Source: Diaporthe sp. PMI_573 (taxonomy: Eukaryota > Ascomycota > Sordariomycetes > Diaporthales > Diaporthaceae). Taken from it: 64,000 nucleotides of DNA. The notes beneath the pieces are model-generated. The model had not been told where the DNA came from and searched no databases. It saw nothing but the letters and a program-made list of their open reading frames with translations. The position numbers and the translations under genes were made by a program. Shown here one piece after another: positions 52,735-64,000 of this stretch. The first letter of the stretch is position 1; the number at the start of each line of letters is the position of its first letter. The DNA lies in NCBI GenBank assembly GCA_021399435.1, contig JAJTUP010000036.1:62001-126000 (forward strand), read 5' to 3'.

Positions 52735-55700
52735 ATGCTTGATGAAATTTCTGGGTCAAATGGTCAAAGGCAAAAGGGTTTCACAAAAAGTGACAGCATG
52801 GTCAAGGAGTTACGGACGTTACGGCTTTGAATTCCGCTATGGTAGATAGCAAATACCCAATAAGTCGACCAGAAGAATGTCGACGGGTCAATCAATTCTT
52901 GCAAACGTCCTACCTTTTCTCCCAGGAACCATGCTCTGCCACGCTATACTCCGTTCTGGTCCATGACTGCATGATCTCGCTCTGGCCCCCGAACGGACCA
53001 ATGATCCAGACAGATATACTGTCTCACCCGCTCTCAGCCTGCTCGAATAAAACCCACGATATGCGAGTAGATGTGTGCCTCGGCCAATAGTCAGTATGTG
53101 CTCGCACAAGCGTCATCCAACATGCTGGCCGGCAGGGAACTTGACTTTCGGTGTATGTATGACCAAAGCGAGTCTCAAACGAGTCTCAACTCCCCGCGAC
53201 GCCTGCTTAGCAACCCTCAGCAAGCCTATGCCACCCCTCAAGTGAGTAATTATGAAGAAGCAAGTATCTATCCGTGCCCTCGCGTTGCAGTTTGGTGATA
53301 GCGAAAGTGATCAGCGACGGCTTCTAGGCGTGACCGTATGTGAATTAAAGTTTCTCGTCTCACGTCAACCCCAATTTTCCTTATTGCTTGGTTGTCCTAC
53401 GCCGACATTACAAAGCAGGCTCTGCTACAGAACAATGTGACAGGTACACCGAGAAAAGCTCGTTCGCACCAAAGAGGCGACGACGCGACGTGTGCTCCTC
53501 TGTACAGCGTACAGAGGCGAGGGAATAGAAGGGCGGTCTCGCCGTGGGTGGACGGAAGGGTTGCCGCCTCAGCTTACCTCACTTTACTTTGATTACTTAC
53601 CCCTCAAGTTCATGGTCAGGCTGGCTGCCGTGCTACGCGCCGTTCTTTCAGCCACTCAGGGGTAGACTGGGAAGCCCTCTTGTGACCGTCTGAGGTGACA
53701 GGAGGGAGGCCTAGAACAGGGAAGCGGAGGTGTCGTGTAAGATTCGAACTTCGCCCCGTTTCCGTTGAATTCTCGCGGGGACTGGTGGGAGGGAGGGTGG
53801 TATACGTTGACGTACCCTGACTCCCTTGTGTCTGCCGGGGCTGGTTGTTGAAGTTTTCTTCTTCGGCGCCGCGGGCCATTGAAGCAGGCCAAGAGAGGCA
53901 GGAAGCACGGTAGGAAGCACGGTAGGAAGCACACCGACTTTGCCCTCGCACAAGAATTGCCACATGCTGGGTATGTACGCCCTTTGGTCACCGGCGAATT
54001 GTCGGGCTCTCAGCCTTGGTGCCTTGCGGAGCAGGATTTTCTGCATCGTGCTGGTTGCACAACAGCTGTTGAAGAGGGCGTCATATATGTTGGCCTGTTA
54101 ATGGGCGGGGCATGTAGGATGGGAAGGATATTGTGCCTGGGCAGTGGAGGAATGCACAATATCTGTGGTTCTTGTATGCGTCTGGGTACCTGCAGATGCT
54201 TGGTCAGAGTTCCGGCTCCCATGCGGACTGGACGTGATGCTACGACTTTGAGGAACGTGGTGCAAGGTTAAAGCAGCTGTCATGGAACTCATCAAAACTG
54301 GAGCCTTGTCGTGGCACGAGAGGAAGCTCGGAATACCTATTCTGGAAGGGGGTTGGGGGAAAGGCGCAATGGTCACGGCTTGGTCTGATCGCCAGGCGGT
54401 GGGGCTGAACGAACACACCGTTGTCCTTGGGCCCTAGCCGTCGCCAACGATTGCCCCGAAGCAACACATCAACACCAACACAACAACTCAGCCTTCCACA
54501 AAGTGGAACCGGATTCGTTCCGTTAGGTTCCACCACAGGCGGCTTTGACACCTTCCCCGCGCTTTGGAAAGTCTGGGGAGGAAAAAGCATGTGCGTGCCC
54601 GGCCCCAGACAACGCCTCGCCGCCACAACGCATGCGGCTGTGTCACCTCTGCATCCCCGAGCCTCCTGGCTTGTGACTTCAACAGACGAGATTTCGTAAT
54701 GAGACGCATATTCTGGACAGGCACCTTGCCCTGTCTGCCGGCCGGACGATCAGCTGGCACTTCGTCGTCGTTTTGGCTCTCTCTTGCAGTAGCTCGCATG
54801 CATGTCGACCTCTCTTGCAGGCCTAGCCTTGCCGGCGGGAGGGTGGATGTCGACCCTGAGCATGACCCTGAGCTTCCGTCACGCCCATCCACCTATACTC
54901 TGTGTCTAGTGGTAGGGTTGAGCGCATTGTCTCAAAGTCCCGTGCCTGGTGGCTCATCAATTAGATGCGTACGTCACTCGCTGGCCTCTCTTCGTCCACT
55001 TCGGAACTGCGCGGCGAGAGAGGTTGAGAGCTCAAGCCGTGCCTCGTCCACGCCCCCCTCCCCCTCTCTGGTCCGTCACCGCAACTTCTGGCGATATTAC
55101 ACCAGCTGCGCGCGTGGTAGGACGAGATGGGTTGGATTTACCGAAGGAACTTGGGTCTCCTTGGCGGATTCCGAGCAGCTGGGCTCCCAAGAAGTAATTC
55201 TCTCCACACAGAGGTCAGGCACCAAGGCGCCACCTACGGCTGACTAGTCGCCGGCAAGGGCTTGAGAGCCCTGGTCAGACAATCACAGAACATGAGCATC
55301 TTGGCCGCCTTGGACGTCACTTCAGCCTGACCTGCTGAGATTCTGCGTTCATGAGCGGCTCCTGTGTGAAGGACCAAGTTGCCTTCCTCGCGCGCACATC
55401 AATGGCATGACGAGACAAGGCGAGCGAGGTCGGAATTCAAGCTCGAAGAGGACTGGCAAGCGCTGGACCGGCTTCCCAGCTCCACAGCATCCGATCCACC
55501 CCCCACGGGGCTAATGGCTTCGACCGGCACGAACCCTTGCTCGAGCCGGCGAAAGACGCGGGATGCCGAAGTATCCCACAGCCTGTGTGATCCCTCTGTT
55601 TGAGCCTTCCTCCTATGGCCCAGGCCCCTTTGCACAAGGTAGACTAATCCGCCAATGTGGCACCTAGTATGGGCAGCCGTCGCATGCCATGAACTAGACA

Positions 55701-56700
55701 CTGCCTTGCAATCCAGATCCTTCCATCACTTTCCGGCAGGGTTGTGTCCGTCTATCACTCACTCAGTGGCCAGTAGCCCTCCTCTCCGCACCACGAGACT
55801 CCTGCTTTCTCTAATGTCTTGGGACGACAACATCCGTCACACCCAGCTCGTTGTGGTCATCTTCTGCCAGCACCAACAGACACCTTCCCTGTCTGCGTCG
55901 TTCTTGGAGCATCGACTCCACTCACGAGGCCAAGCTGGGTCGCCATTGACTGTACCCCGGGCTCGGCTGGCAGTACAGCGGGCTTCATAGATGTGATATA
56001 AATGGGCTCGTGTACACCCCATTCTCGTGTCGGTCGGGTTGCCCATAAATTCGCCTCTCCTGCGGGACACCCACTATCCAAGCACACCTGCCCGTGTGGA
56101 TGCCCTCAAGTGCCACACCTGCCTCTCTCTCTCTCTCTCTTCTCATCGATCCGATCTAGAACCGGACACTCCTTGGCAGCACACTACCACCTACCTACTC
56201 AAGGTATTGCCTTGAATCCTCACACACTCCGTTTCCAGCTCAGGCTGCTCGGTACAGAAGACTGCTCTTACACCGTACGAGGCAATTTGCGGCCATCTTT
56301 TGCTGCCCTCCCCAGTCCTGCTTAGTAGATATCTAGCCTCCTTTCTTGAGTTGACCACACCACTTCGCACACCTACATAATCTTTTTGGTGTCTAGCACG
56401 ACATATCGGTTAAAGTCGCCCGATTAATCTCGCGTCTGGCTCTTGTCCCTCTACATCAGCCACCGAACTTCTCCCGAACTTCTTTGTCGCTCATACGAGC
56501 TCTGTCGTCGACGTCCTCTAGCAAAGAAAACGGTCTCACTGTCCGGCACGAGGGGTATTCTCAAGGGTTGTCTTGAATCTGCAGCAACTGCCGTGGCATC
56601 TCCTAACCTTGAGCTCAATAGACTGCATAACAGCTGCCTAGCTCCCAATCAGAGGCCAAGCTTTTGATACTCGGCAGCTGCACCCAACCCCGTCGCCTGC
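52735..56700. other. 4-kb gene-free stretch
   Basis: No supportable gene between RPS4 and DLD1, which both point right. The longest frame (54564-55247, +, 227 codons) has no recognisable content. A 14-bp unit (GGAAGCACGGTAGG or a near match) repeats at 53900-53932. A CT dinucleotide run is at 56123-56142. I saw no tRNA; a TTCGAA-containing stretch near 53744 does not fold as a T-arm. A long leader, a non-coding RNA or an unrecognised gene remain possible. Confidence 0.5.
53900..53932. repeat. short tandem repeat, AGGAAGCACGGT unit
   Basis: AGGAAGCACGGT recurs at 12-bp spacing; two full copies and a third partial copy are visible. It lies in the gene-free region downstream of RPS4. Confidence 0.7.
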
Positions 56701-59024
56701 ATGTCTGTCAGATCGGCCTGGAGGGCTCTGCCGCCTGCCTGCGCCCTCGGGCGGCGCGCTGCTGTCTCCTGCAGGGGAATCAACCTGCGGCCGTCGCTTG
56801 CATTGCCGATCACGGCGAATCCAAACCAGAGAAATGCCAGCACCGACAGTGCGACGACGGCCAACAAGGCCGAGTCCAACTCGGCTCCCGGAGGTGACTC
56901 GGCCCTGGCGTGGACCGGAAACGGCGTCTTCGGAGTCGCTCTCCTCGCAGGCGTCCTGGGCTGGGGGCTCGCGACGCTGGCGACGGGCAGGAATGGGAAG
57001 GGGTCCACGTTACTGGACAGCAAGCAGCCACTCATGCGGTACGCAAGCATGAGGGAGATGGAGATTGTAAGGGCCCAAACGGCTGCCTCCCAGAGGCGGA
57101 AGATGGAACTCTTTCACAGAAGTGAAATCAAGTAGCAGGGCTGACAAACCAATGCAGGCCATCCAAGAACTTCGAGACGCGATAGTTTCTGATGAGGACA
57201 TCATATCCACGGACCCGGACGACCTCCACGCGCATGGCTACTCCGAGTGGTCCACAGTGAACACGGAAAGCCTGCCAGTGGCTGTGGCGTACCCGCGGTC
57301 TACGGAAGACGTGAGCATCATTGCCCAGATCTGCTACAAGTACCATGTCCCCATCATTCCTTATTCGGGTGGGACATCACTGGAGGGGTAGGTTCAAATG
57401 TTCTGCTTTCTGAATTACAGTTCTCCATCTTGATCATCGTACCAGTCATGGTCATTCACTACAAGACCACAGCGCTTGGTTATAGGGCAATGATCGCATT
57501 GTGTACCTGTAATTTGTCTGACGACAACTAGAAACTTCTCGGCCCCTTTTGGTGGTATCAGTGTCGATTTCGCCTACATGGACCAGATTGTTCAGTTCAA
57601 CCAAGAGGATATGGACGTCGTGGTACAGCCATCCATCGGGTGGCAGGACCTGAACGAGCAGTTGAACAAGATGGGCAGTGGTCTTTTTTTCCCGGTCGAC
57701 CCTGGTGAGTCTGTCCTGCGATTCGCGAACATTGGCACAAATTCAAACAGGCCCTGGATCAACCGTGCCCGACGAAGCTGCGCCGCACCACATGAACGAG
57801 AAGACTAACCGAGTGAGGTAGGCCCAAGTGCGAAGATAGGAGGTATGATTGGGACGAACTGCTCTGGCACCAATGCCGTTAAGTACGGCACGATGAAAGA
57901 CTGGGTCATCAACTTGACTGTCGTGCTTTCTGATGGGAGGGTCATCAAGACCCGGCGGCGACCGAGGAAGTCCTCGGCAGGATATAATCTTAATGGTCTC
58001 TTCGTCGGATCTGAGGGTACTTTGGGCTTGGTGACGGAAGGTAACAGACCCCAACCCATCTCAGTAAGCCATCATCTGTGCTTGTCTGACATTAGATCAC
58101 AGCGACGCTCAAGCTCGCCGTTGTCCCGGAGGACCTCTCCGTGGCGGTGGTGACATTCCCCACGATCCGTGACGCCGCGGCGGCAGCGGCCGAGGTGATG
58201 CAGACGGGGATTCCCGTTGCGGCGATGGAGATCATGGACGAGGTGCAGATGCGCGTGGTCAACCTAGGCGGGGCGACGGCGCCGCGCGTGTGGGACGAGG
58301 TGCCGACGCTGTTCTTCAAGTTCTCGGGGACGAAGGCTTCCGTGAGGGACAACATCGGCAGCGTGCAGGGGATCGCGAAGCGCAACGGCGGGTCCAAGTT
58401 TGAGTTTGCCAAGGACTCCAGGGAGCAGAAGCTGCTGTGGAGCGCCAGGAAGGAGAGCCTATGGAGCATGCTTGCGTTGCGGAAGGGCGGGGAGGAAGTC
58501 TGTGAGTCTGCCCTCTTCCTTGCTACCAGTCACCTTTACATGTCTACAAGTACGGTGAGTTCGCTGACTTTGATGTGACAGGGAGTACCGATGTGGCGGT
58601 CCCATTCAGCAGGCTGGCTGACATCATCGAGATCAGCAAGAAGGAGATGGATGAGCTTGGCCTGTTTGCTTCTATCCTGGGACACATCGGCGACGGCAAC
58701 TTCCACGAGAGCATCCTTTACAACCCCGTCAACGGCGAGCGGGAGAAGGTCGAGGAGTGTGTGAAGAAGATGGTGAAGCGTGCGATCGACATGGAGGGCA
58801 CGTGTACCGGGGAGCACTCGATCGGGTGGGGCAAGAAGGAGAGTCTCTTGCTCGAGGTCGGGCCCGATACGCTGGATGTCATGCGTAACATCAAGGCGTC
58901 TCTGGATCCACGCTGGATTATGTGAGTGTGCCCAACCTTGACGATACTTGCACGTGAGTGCTGAGGTCTTGTGGCTGACTGCTTGCAAAGGAACCCTGGC
59001 AAGATCTTTGATCGCCAACCTTGA
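56701..59024 (+). CDS. DLD1: mitochondrial D-lactate dehydrogenase (cytochrome)
   Basis: This FAD flavoprotein oxidises D-lactate to pyruvate and passes electrons to cytochrome c; it clears D-lactate from the methylglyoxal pathway. Seven exons (56701-57066, 57158-57387, 57532-57704, 57822-58040, 58103-58501, 58582-58921, 58991-59024) give 586 aa, like yeast Dld1. An Arg-rich presequence is followed by a hydrophobic anchor (about 75-93, [19 protein letters not shown]), placing the enzyme in the intermembrane space. The FAD-binding PCMH fold shows [19 protein letters not shown] and [17 protein letters not shown]. The cap domain holds [11 protein letters not shown] with the conserved His, and the end [14 protein letters not shown] is a family signature. 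All splice joins stay in frame. Confidence 0.95.
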
Positions 59025-59863
59025 GGACACTGAGTAGCCCAAGGAGTTTCAGACGGTGGGTAAACGTTGAACGGGACTAACAGAGTGGAAGGGGGCATGG
59101 CATGGCATGGCATGGCATTGCATGGATGGCATTCGAGATGGCAAAAGTGAAGTTGAGTGGGGCAATTGGTCGGTCCCTCTTGCAATTGAATTGCATTTTC
59201 CCGAGTTGTCTGTTGCTTCCCTATCTTCTTTGGAAGGCGCATTCAAGTCGGCACATGCAGAAAAGCACATTGTTTATTTACTCTGCTCCTTCGCGAAACA
59301 TCGGACGTGGCTTGGGGCAGGGAAGTGTCTCCCGGACGGATTTATGCCTGCCTACCCGTAAGTAAGGACGCGATTGCTGCAGTTTGCACAATTCCCAGCT
59401 GCAGGTGCATTGTAAATGTTGGCCCACGGACAGCCTTCGTTTGCCGGTGGCCACCCTCAGGAGCACCTTCGACAAACGTCCACAGCCCCTTCTGTCTTCG
59501 TCCCGCCTCGACCCTCCCACGGCCAAGCTTCCTATTGTTTCCCATTCTGCGTCCGACCACAACACCGGGTCTTCCACGGCCCACAATCCACAATCCTCAT
59601 TGTTTATTGTTTATTGTTCCTTCACCTGTTTTGGCCTCCGGGACTGATTCCTGCTTGCTTGGCCCGGATAAAAGGGCACAACCTCCAGGCCCTCGACCAG
59701 GGACCACAGAAAGCAGCTCCCAACCACATGGGCGTTGGGTGCTTGAAGACTTCTCTTGTCGCCAGCTGAGATTTGTTGACCATTGACCATTGACCATTGA
59801 CCATTGCTCATTGCTCATCCACCTTCGATTCTCGAATGCCATCCTCATCCTCACAACACCAAC
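59025..59863. promoter_or_regulatory. promoter/leader region of the RdRP gene with tandem repeats
   Basis: No gene seen. CATGG units repeat five times at 59096-59121. Directly before the RdRP start, TTGACCA stands four times head to tail at about 59777-59804, followed by two TTGCTCA units. This array would be in the leader or core promoter. Confidence 0.6.
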
Positions 59864-62800
59864 ATGCCCCCTCAGGGCAGATCTCCCACCTTGCCGGACA
59901 GAGGTCCTTTGGCCCAGTCTAGCACCGTCGCACAACCTTCCAATACCCAAGCTGCCTCGATCCCACGCCGAAACGGCGGCAGCTCCAGAATCCCTCCCCC
60001 TCGTGTCCCTCCTGTCGCGGGTCGCACGGCTGGCTCCGTCCATTCCAACACCCGATCCAACGTGCAACGACCACCACCACCTTCAGGCTCTCCAAACACT
60101 CCCAATGGCAACTCACCGCGCTCGGGGGTCAACCCTTGGGGTCCTCAACCAGGCCGCTCGGTCCAAAACAATGGTCCAGCCCGGACAAACGGCGCTCGGG
60201 GTCCCCAATCTTCACTGCAGAACGGACCTGTGGCCATGCGACCACTGCAGCATGAGCTGCAGCGCCAGCAGCAGCGTGACACAACCGCTGCTTTGACAGG
60301 TGCGGCTCTGAGCACCGCCCAAAAATTAACCCTCTATCTGTTTGGGCTTCCAAAAGACATCAAGCTCCGCGAAATCTGGGAGTCTTTGACTGCGAGCCAT
60401 CTCAGCCTCACCAGGGTCGAGATATATGAGACCGACGATGGAGCAAGAACAGGAAAGGTGCGAGTCGACATCGAGCCACCTCCGACCAGATTGCCGACAT
60501 GGGACGGACCTGACGATTGCTTGACCATCGTCAGAGCAGACTCCTCGGAACTGAGCGTGAGGTTTGAAGCAAAGCCATACTACCTGTGCGACGCTCGAAA
60601 CCCCATTCGAACGCCTTGCCACAAGATCATCAATCCAAAATTCTACCAGCAGAAATTCCCGTCCAAAAAGTTGGTGTTTGGGATGATGGCCAGCGAATCA
60701 ACCATGTGGAACCTGCCACAGTTCAGCTACGACGACGTTACCTTGTTGACGGATTTCTCCAAACGGCGATTCGAGATTGGGTTCAAGGTCAACGTTGGCC
60801 GTTACGGCTTGAAAGTCTTCAAGATGCAAGTTGATTTCAAACACCCCAGGAAGATCATCTGGGGCACCCGCAAAAACGGCGCTTGGGGTTTAGCCATGCT
60901 GCTTCCCAGTCCTCCCAAACTCTATGGTCGCTTACCCGTCTCTCATGACGATGATCAGTCGCTGTGGCAGGAATGGGACCTGTGGGCCCGGCAGACTCAC
61001 ATATCCGGCGAGTTACACAAGTTGAAAGACATTCCCGCCAGGCTGGAGAAGCCAGCTGGGCAATCCGTCGAGTTTGGCCGCTGGACAACTTATTATTTCG
61101 ATCTTGACTCGTTTCTCAGCGAGTGGGAAAGTGTCCGCACTTATTTGGCAGACTTCAATGTCAAGATTGTACAAGTCGACCGTTTTGAGCTCGTTAATCC
61201 CGATACATCCAATGCCTGGAAACTGCTCGACTCGACCGAGATGACTTTGGAACTCCTTGGCTCCACAAATACATATCACCTCGACTTTCCGGTGCGGTAC
61301 CAACTGGAAGTCTGCATCTCCAATGCCCTTCTTGATGAATACAGTATCGATGCACAATTTCTCGCAAAGCTCATCAGCTTTGATGCCGACAGAGCCAGAA
61401 TGATGCTCGAAGGTGTCGCTGAAGCCAACAGGCAGCTCTTTGAGCCGATGAAGATATTTGATGACCCAAAGGTTCTGCACTACTGGCCAATGGCCAGAGT
61501 TCCTCCCTACGCAACTCTAGTCCGCAGGGCCGTCATCACTCCAACCGCGATCTATTTCAAAACTCCTTGTGTCGAATTGACCAACCGAATCCTTCGCAAG
61601 TACTCTGACCTGAACGACAGGTTCCTTCGGGTTCAATTTACGGATGAAGTTACCTTTGGCAAGATCTTCTCTTCACAGGATTCCACCAAAGATGACAACC
61701 TGTTCACTCGTGTCCACAGAGTCATGCGCAACGGCATCGTCATCGGCGACCGCCATTACAGATTCTTGGCGTTCAGTAACTCACAATTCAGGGAGAACGG
61801 TGCATTCTTTTTCTGTGACACCGATCACGTTACCTGTGACTCCATACGCGAATGGATGGGGGACTTCCGTCATATCCGCTCCGTTGGCAAATATGCTGCG
61901 AGAATGGGCCAGTGTTTTACCACAACACGTCAAGTCAATGGCATCAGTATACCAAAGATTCGCCAGATTGGCGACATACAGCAACAAACTGGTGACCACA
62001 TCTGGAACTTTACCGACGGAGTGGGCAAGATTTCACCTTTTCTTGCAACGTTGATCGCAAACGAGCGCGACTTGCCAGAGGCGCCTTCATGCTTCCAGAT
62101 CAGAATGGGCGGCTGCAAGGGCGTCGTCGTCCCGTGGCCTGACGTCCCGCCCAGCGAGGTCCATGTTCGACCTTCTCAAGAGAAGTTCAAAGCCGTATAC
62201 AATGGCCTCGAGATCATAAAGACCTCTGCGTTCTCTCATGCCACTCTCAATAAGCAGGTGATACCTGTTCTAGTCGCTCTTGGTGTGGAAAAGTCCGTCT
62301 TCGTCAGCATGCTCGATAGTGAGCTCAGAGAGTACGAAGAAGCTTTGGCTGATTCCATGAGGGCTGGTGAACTCCTTCGATCTCAAGTCGATGAAAATCA
62401 AACGACATTGACCATGGCAGAGATGGTAGACACATTCATGGACTCTGAGGAGCCATTCCTTTGGACCTTGCTACGCTTGTGGAAGTGCTGGATACTGAAG
62501 AGACTGAAGCAAAAATTCGCCATCAGTGTCAAGAACAGCGCCATGGTATTCGGCATTGTCGACGAGATCGGTGTGCTGAGAGGTCACTCTCGAGCCACCG
62601 AAGGCAGGAGGGACAACAATATCGAGTTGCTTCCACAAATATTCCTCCAAGTCCCTATCGAGGGCAGCGATGGTAGGAGTACGACCAACTATGAGGTCGT
62701 CACTGGGCTTTGTGTCGTCGGCCGCAACCCATCGCTTCATCCTGGAGATGTGCGAGTGGTTCAGGCAGTAGACGCTCCTGAGCTGCGACATCTGAAGAAC

Positions 62801-64000
62801 GTTGTCGTCTTCCCAAAGACTGGAGACAGGGATATTCCAAGCATGTGTTCTGGAGGTGATATGGACGGGGACGACTACTTCGTCTACTGGGACGAGCGAC
62901 TCATCCCACTGGAGTGGTATCATCCGCCCCTGGATCACGACGCAGAATCCTCCACTCCAGGGCTGGACAAGCCGGAGGACGTGGCAATCGAGGACGTCAC
63001 TAGGTTCTTTGCCCAGTACATGAAGAATGACTCCCTTGGCCGCATCGCCACTGCGCATTTTGCCCTAGCAGACCGATTACCGGGGGGTGTCAAGAACCCC
63101 AAATGTAAGCAGGTCGCGGTGTCCTCATTCTTGGCAGAGCAGACTGACAATTCGTGTAGGCATTGAACTTGCCAAGCTCCACTCCAAAGCTGTCGACTAT
63201 ATCAAGTCTGGCAAACCCGCAGTCATGCAGAGGCACCTTCAACCTCGAGCATGGCCGCATTGGTTGGAAAGGGACAAGAAGTCATACCACTCCTACACAG
63301 CACTGGGCCAGATTTATGACCGGATCAAGATAGAGGAATTCCACGCGGCTTACGAAATGTCTTTCGACGCGCGCATTCTGTCGCGTTATCAGTTGGAGCA
63401 AGACACGCTGGATAAGGCCGGCGAGATCAAAGTCGCATATGACATAGCCATGCGCCGGCTCATGGGACAGCACGAGGTACCTGTCACCGAGTTCGAAATA
63501 TGGTCCACTTTCATCCTCTCCAAGCCTCGAGTGGGGAGCGATTACAAGCTCCAAGAGAATGTTGGGCGGGAGATGGCCGCACTCAAGGAGCGTTTCCGAG
63601 CAGAGTGCATGGCGGCTGTGACTGGGAGCACTCAGACGCAAGGTTTCACGATTTCCAGCACCATGGTCAACCTCGAGAAGCTCGACCGATTCGTGGCAGC
63701 CATGTACACTGTCACCCACAGCGAGGTAAGAGCCGCCGCCAGGGAGCGATCAATGTCAAAGCCGGATCATGAAGGTGGACCAGAGGAGGCTCAGACGCCA
63801 TTAATCAGCTTCCCTTGGCTTTTCCATCGCGAGCTTGCCCGTGTGGCATTGGGACGAGGCGGCGACGTGCGGCCATTACAGGTCAGCGGTGGAGACCTGG
63901 CGATTGATGATGGGGAATTGGGCATCCTGGGCAATACAGTGCCATCCGATGCTGTTGATCTGGAGGGAGAGACACAACTGCCTCTTCATGATGTACAGTC
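59864..64000 (+). CDS. RNA-dependent RNA polymerase (RNA silencing), partial at window end
   Basis: This is a cellular RdRP that makes double-stranded RNA for Dicer. Exon 1 is 59864-63104; exon 2 starts at 63160 and runs past the edge. At least 1,360 residues are present. The first ~140 are Pro/Ser/Asn/Gln-rich. An RRM-like region follows (LTLYLFGLPKDIKLREIWES), as in Rdp1/SAD-1-type enzymes. The RdRP core includes WNFTDGVGKISP, FQIRMGGCKGVV and the catalytic GGDMDGDDYF at residues 997-1006, where the three metal-binding Asp (999, 1001, 1003) are intact and Met replaces the usual Leu. After the intron come CIELAKLHSKAVDYIKSG and a helical C-terminal domain. I lean to the SAD-1/Rdp1 side rather than QDE-1, not firmly. 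The ATG at 59864 was preferred to the one at 59804. Confidence 0.93.

Noticed and set aside
53735..53765. TTCGAA-containing segment that looked like a tRNA T-arm
   Set aside because: The flanking bases do not form the five-pair stem, and I could not find an anticodon or acceptor arm on either strand.
54564..55247. 227-codon plus-strand frame in the 4-kb gene-free region
   Set aside because: Arg/Ser-rich composition typical of chance frames in GC-rich DNA; no signal peptide, domain or pyrimidine-rich leader.
59777..59805. TTGACC units as plant-type W-boxes
   Set aside because: WRKY factors of the plant kind are not expected in ascomycetes; the match is to a short sequence only, so I report the array just as a repeat.

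Overview
The window is nuclear DNA of a filamentous ascomycete (Pezizomycotina, most likely a Sordariomycete). The coding DNA is GC-rich. Genes carry short introns of about 50-250 nt with GTANGT donors and CTNAC/CTGAC branch points just before the AG. The gene set contains lineage markers: a Rac1 GTPase in addition to core housekeeping genes, an RBP35-type CFIm subunit, a Tay1/Teb1 telobox protein and an RNA-silencing RdRP. There are no operons, no CRISPR, no phage and no recognisable intact transposon. I saw no secondary-metabolite cluster.

Layout. 2.9-4.2 kb (-): PQ-loop membrane protein. 5.6-6.6 kb (+): CMS1 ribosome-biogenesis factor. 7.7-9.5 kb (+): secreted glycine-rich repeat protein. 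10.5-11.7 kb (+): NOP6-like nucleolar RRM protein. 13.1-14.2 kb (-): Rac1. 14.2-18.8 kb: long gene-free stretch ending in an AT-rich island. 18.8-20.0 kb (-): broken pectin-lyase-fold gene. 21.3-21.6 kb: DUF3176 remnant. 22-23.8 kb (+): CENP-T, tail to tail with SURF1/SHY1 (-). 25.5-27.0 kb (+): ER-type UBX protein. 27.3-27.9 kb (-): MIX17. 28.3-29.2 kb (-): cupin protein. 29.9-30.7 kb (-): LRP1 exosome cofactor. 31.3-32.8 kb (+): ketopantoate-reductase-like protein. 33.3-34.0 kb (+): PDCD5. 34.3-35.2 kb (-): COQ4. 35.9-37.3 kb (+): SET-domain protein. 39.2-40.7 kb (-): RBP35. 42.3-44.5 kb (-): DCAF11-like WD40 protein. 45.8-46.9 kb (+): single-pass membrane protein. 47.4-47.9 kb (-): DUF7704 membrane protein. 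48.9-50.6 kb (+): Tay1/Teb1 double-Myb protein. 51.5-52.7 kb (+): RPS4. 52.7-56.7 kb: gene-free. 56.7-59.0 kb (+): mitochondrial D-lactate dehydrogenase. 59.9 kb to the window end (+): RNA-dependent RNA polymerase, cut by the edge.

The genes do not form one pathway. There is a loose excess of ribosome/RNA factors (CMS1, NOP6, LRP1, RBP35, RPS4, RdRP) and mitochondrial factors (SURF1, MIX17, COQ4, DLD1, the reductase-like protein), and two chromosome-end/centromere factors (CENP-T, Tay1/Teb1). The only clearly decayed part is 18-21.6 kb.

Exon boundaries were inferred by eye from reading frame, splice consensus and remembered family conservation. No alignment or database search was run. The least conventional items are the modular Gly-rich secreted protein, the multiply broken pectin-lyase-fold gene, the tandem-acceptor micro-exon in PDCD5, a 54-nt intron that keeps the frame open, and a reductase-like gene with no in-frame start codon.
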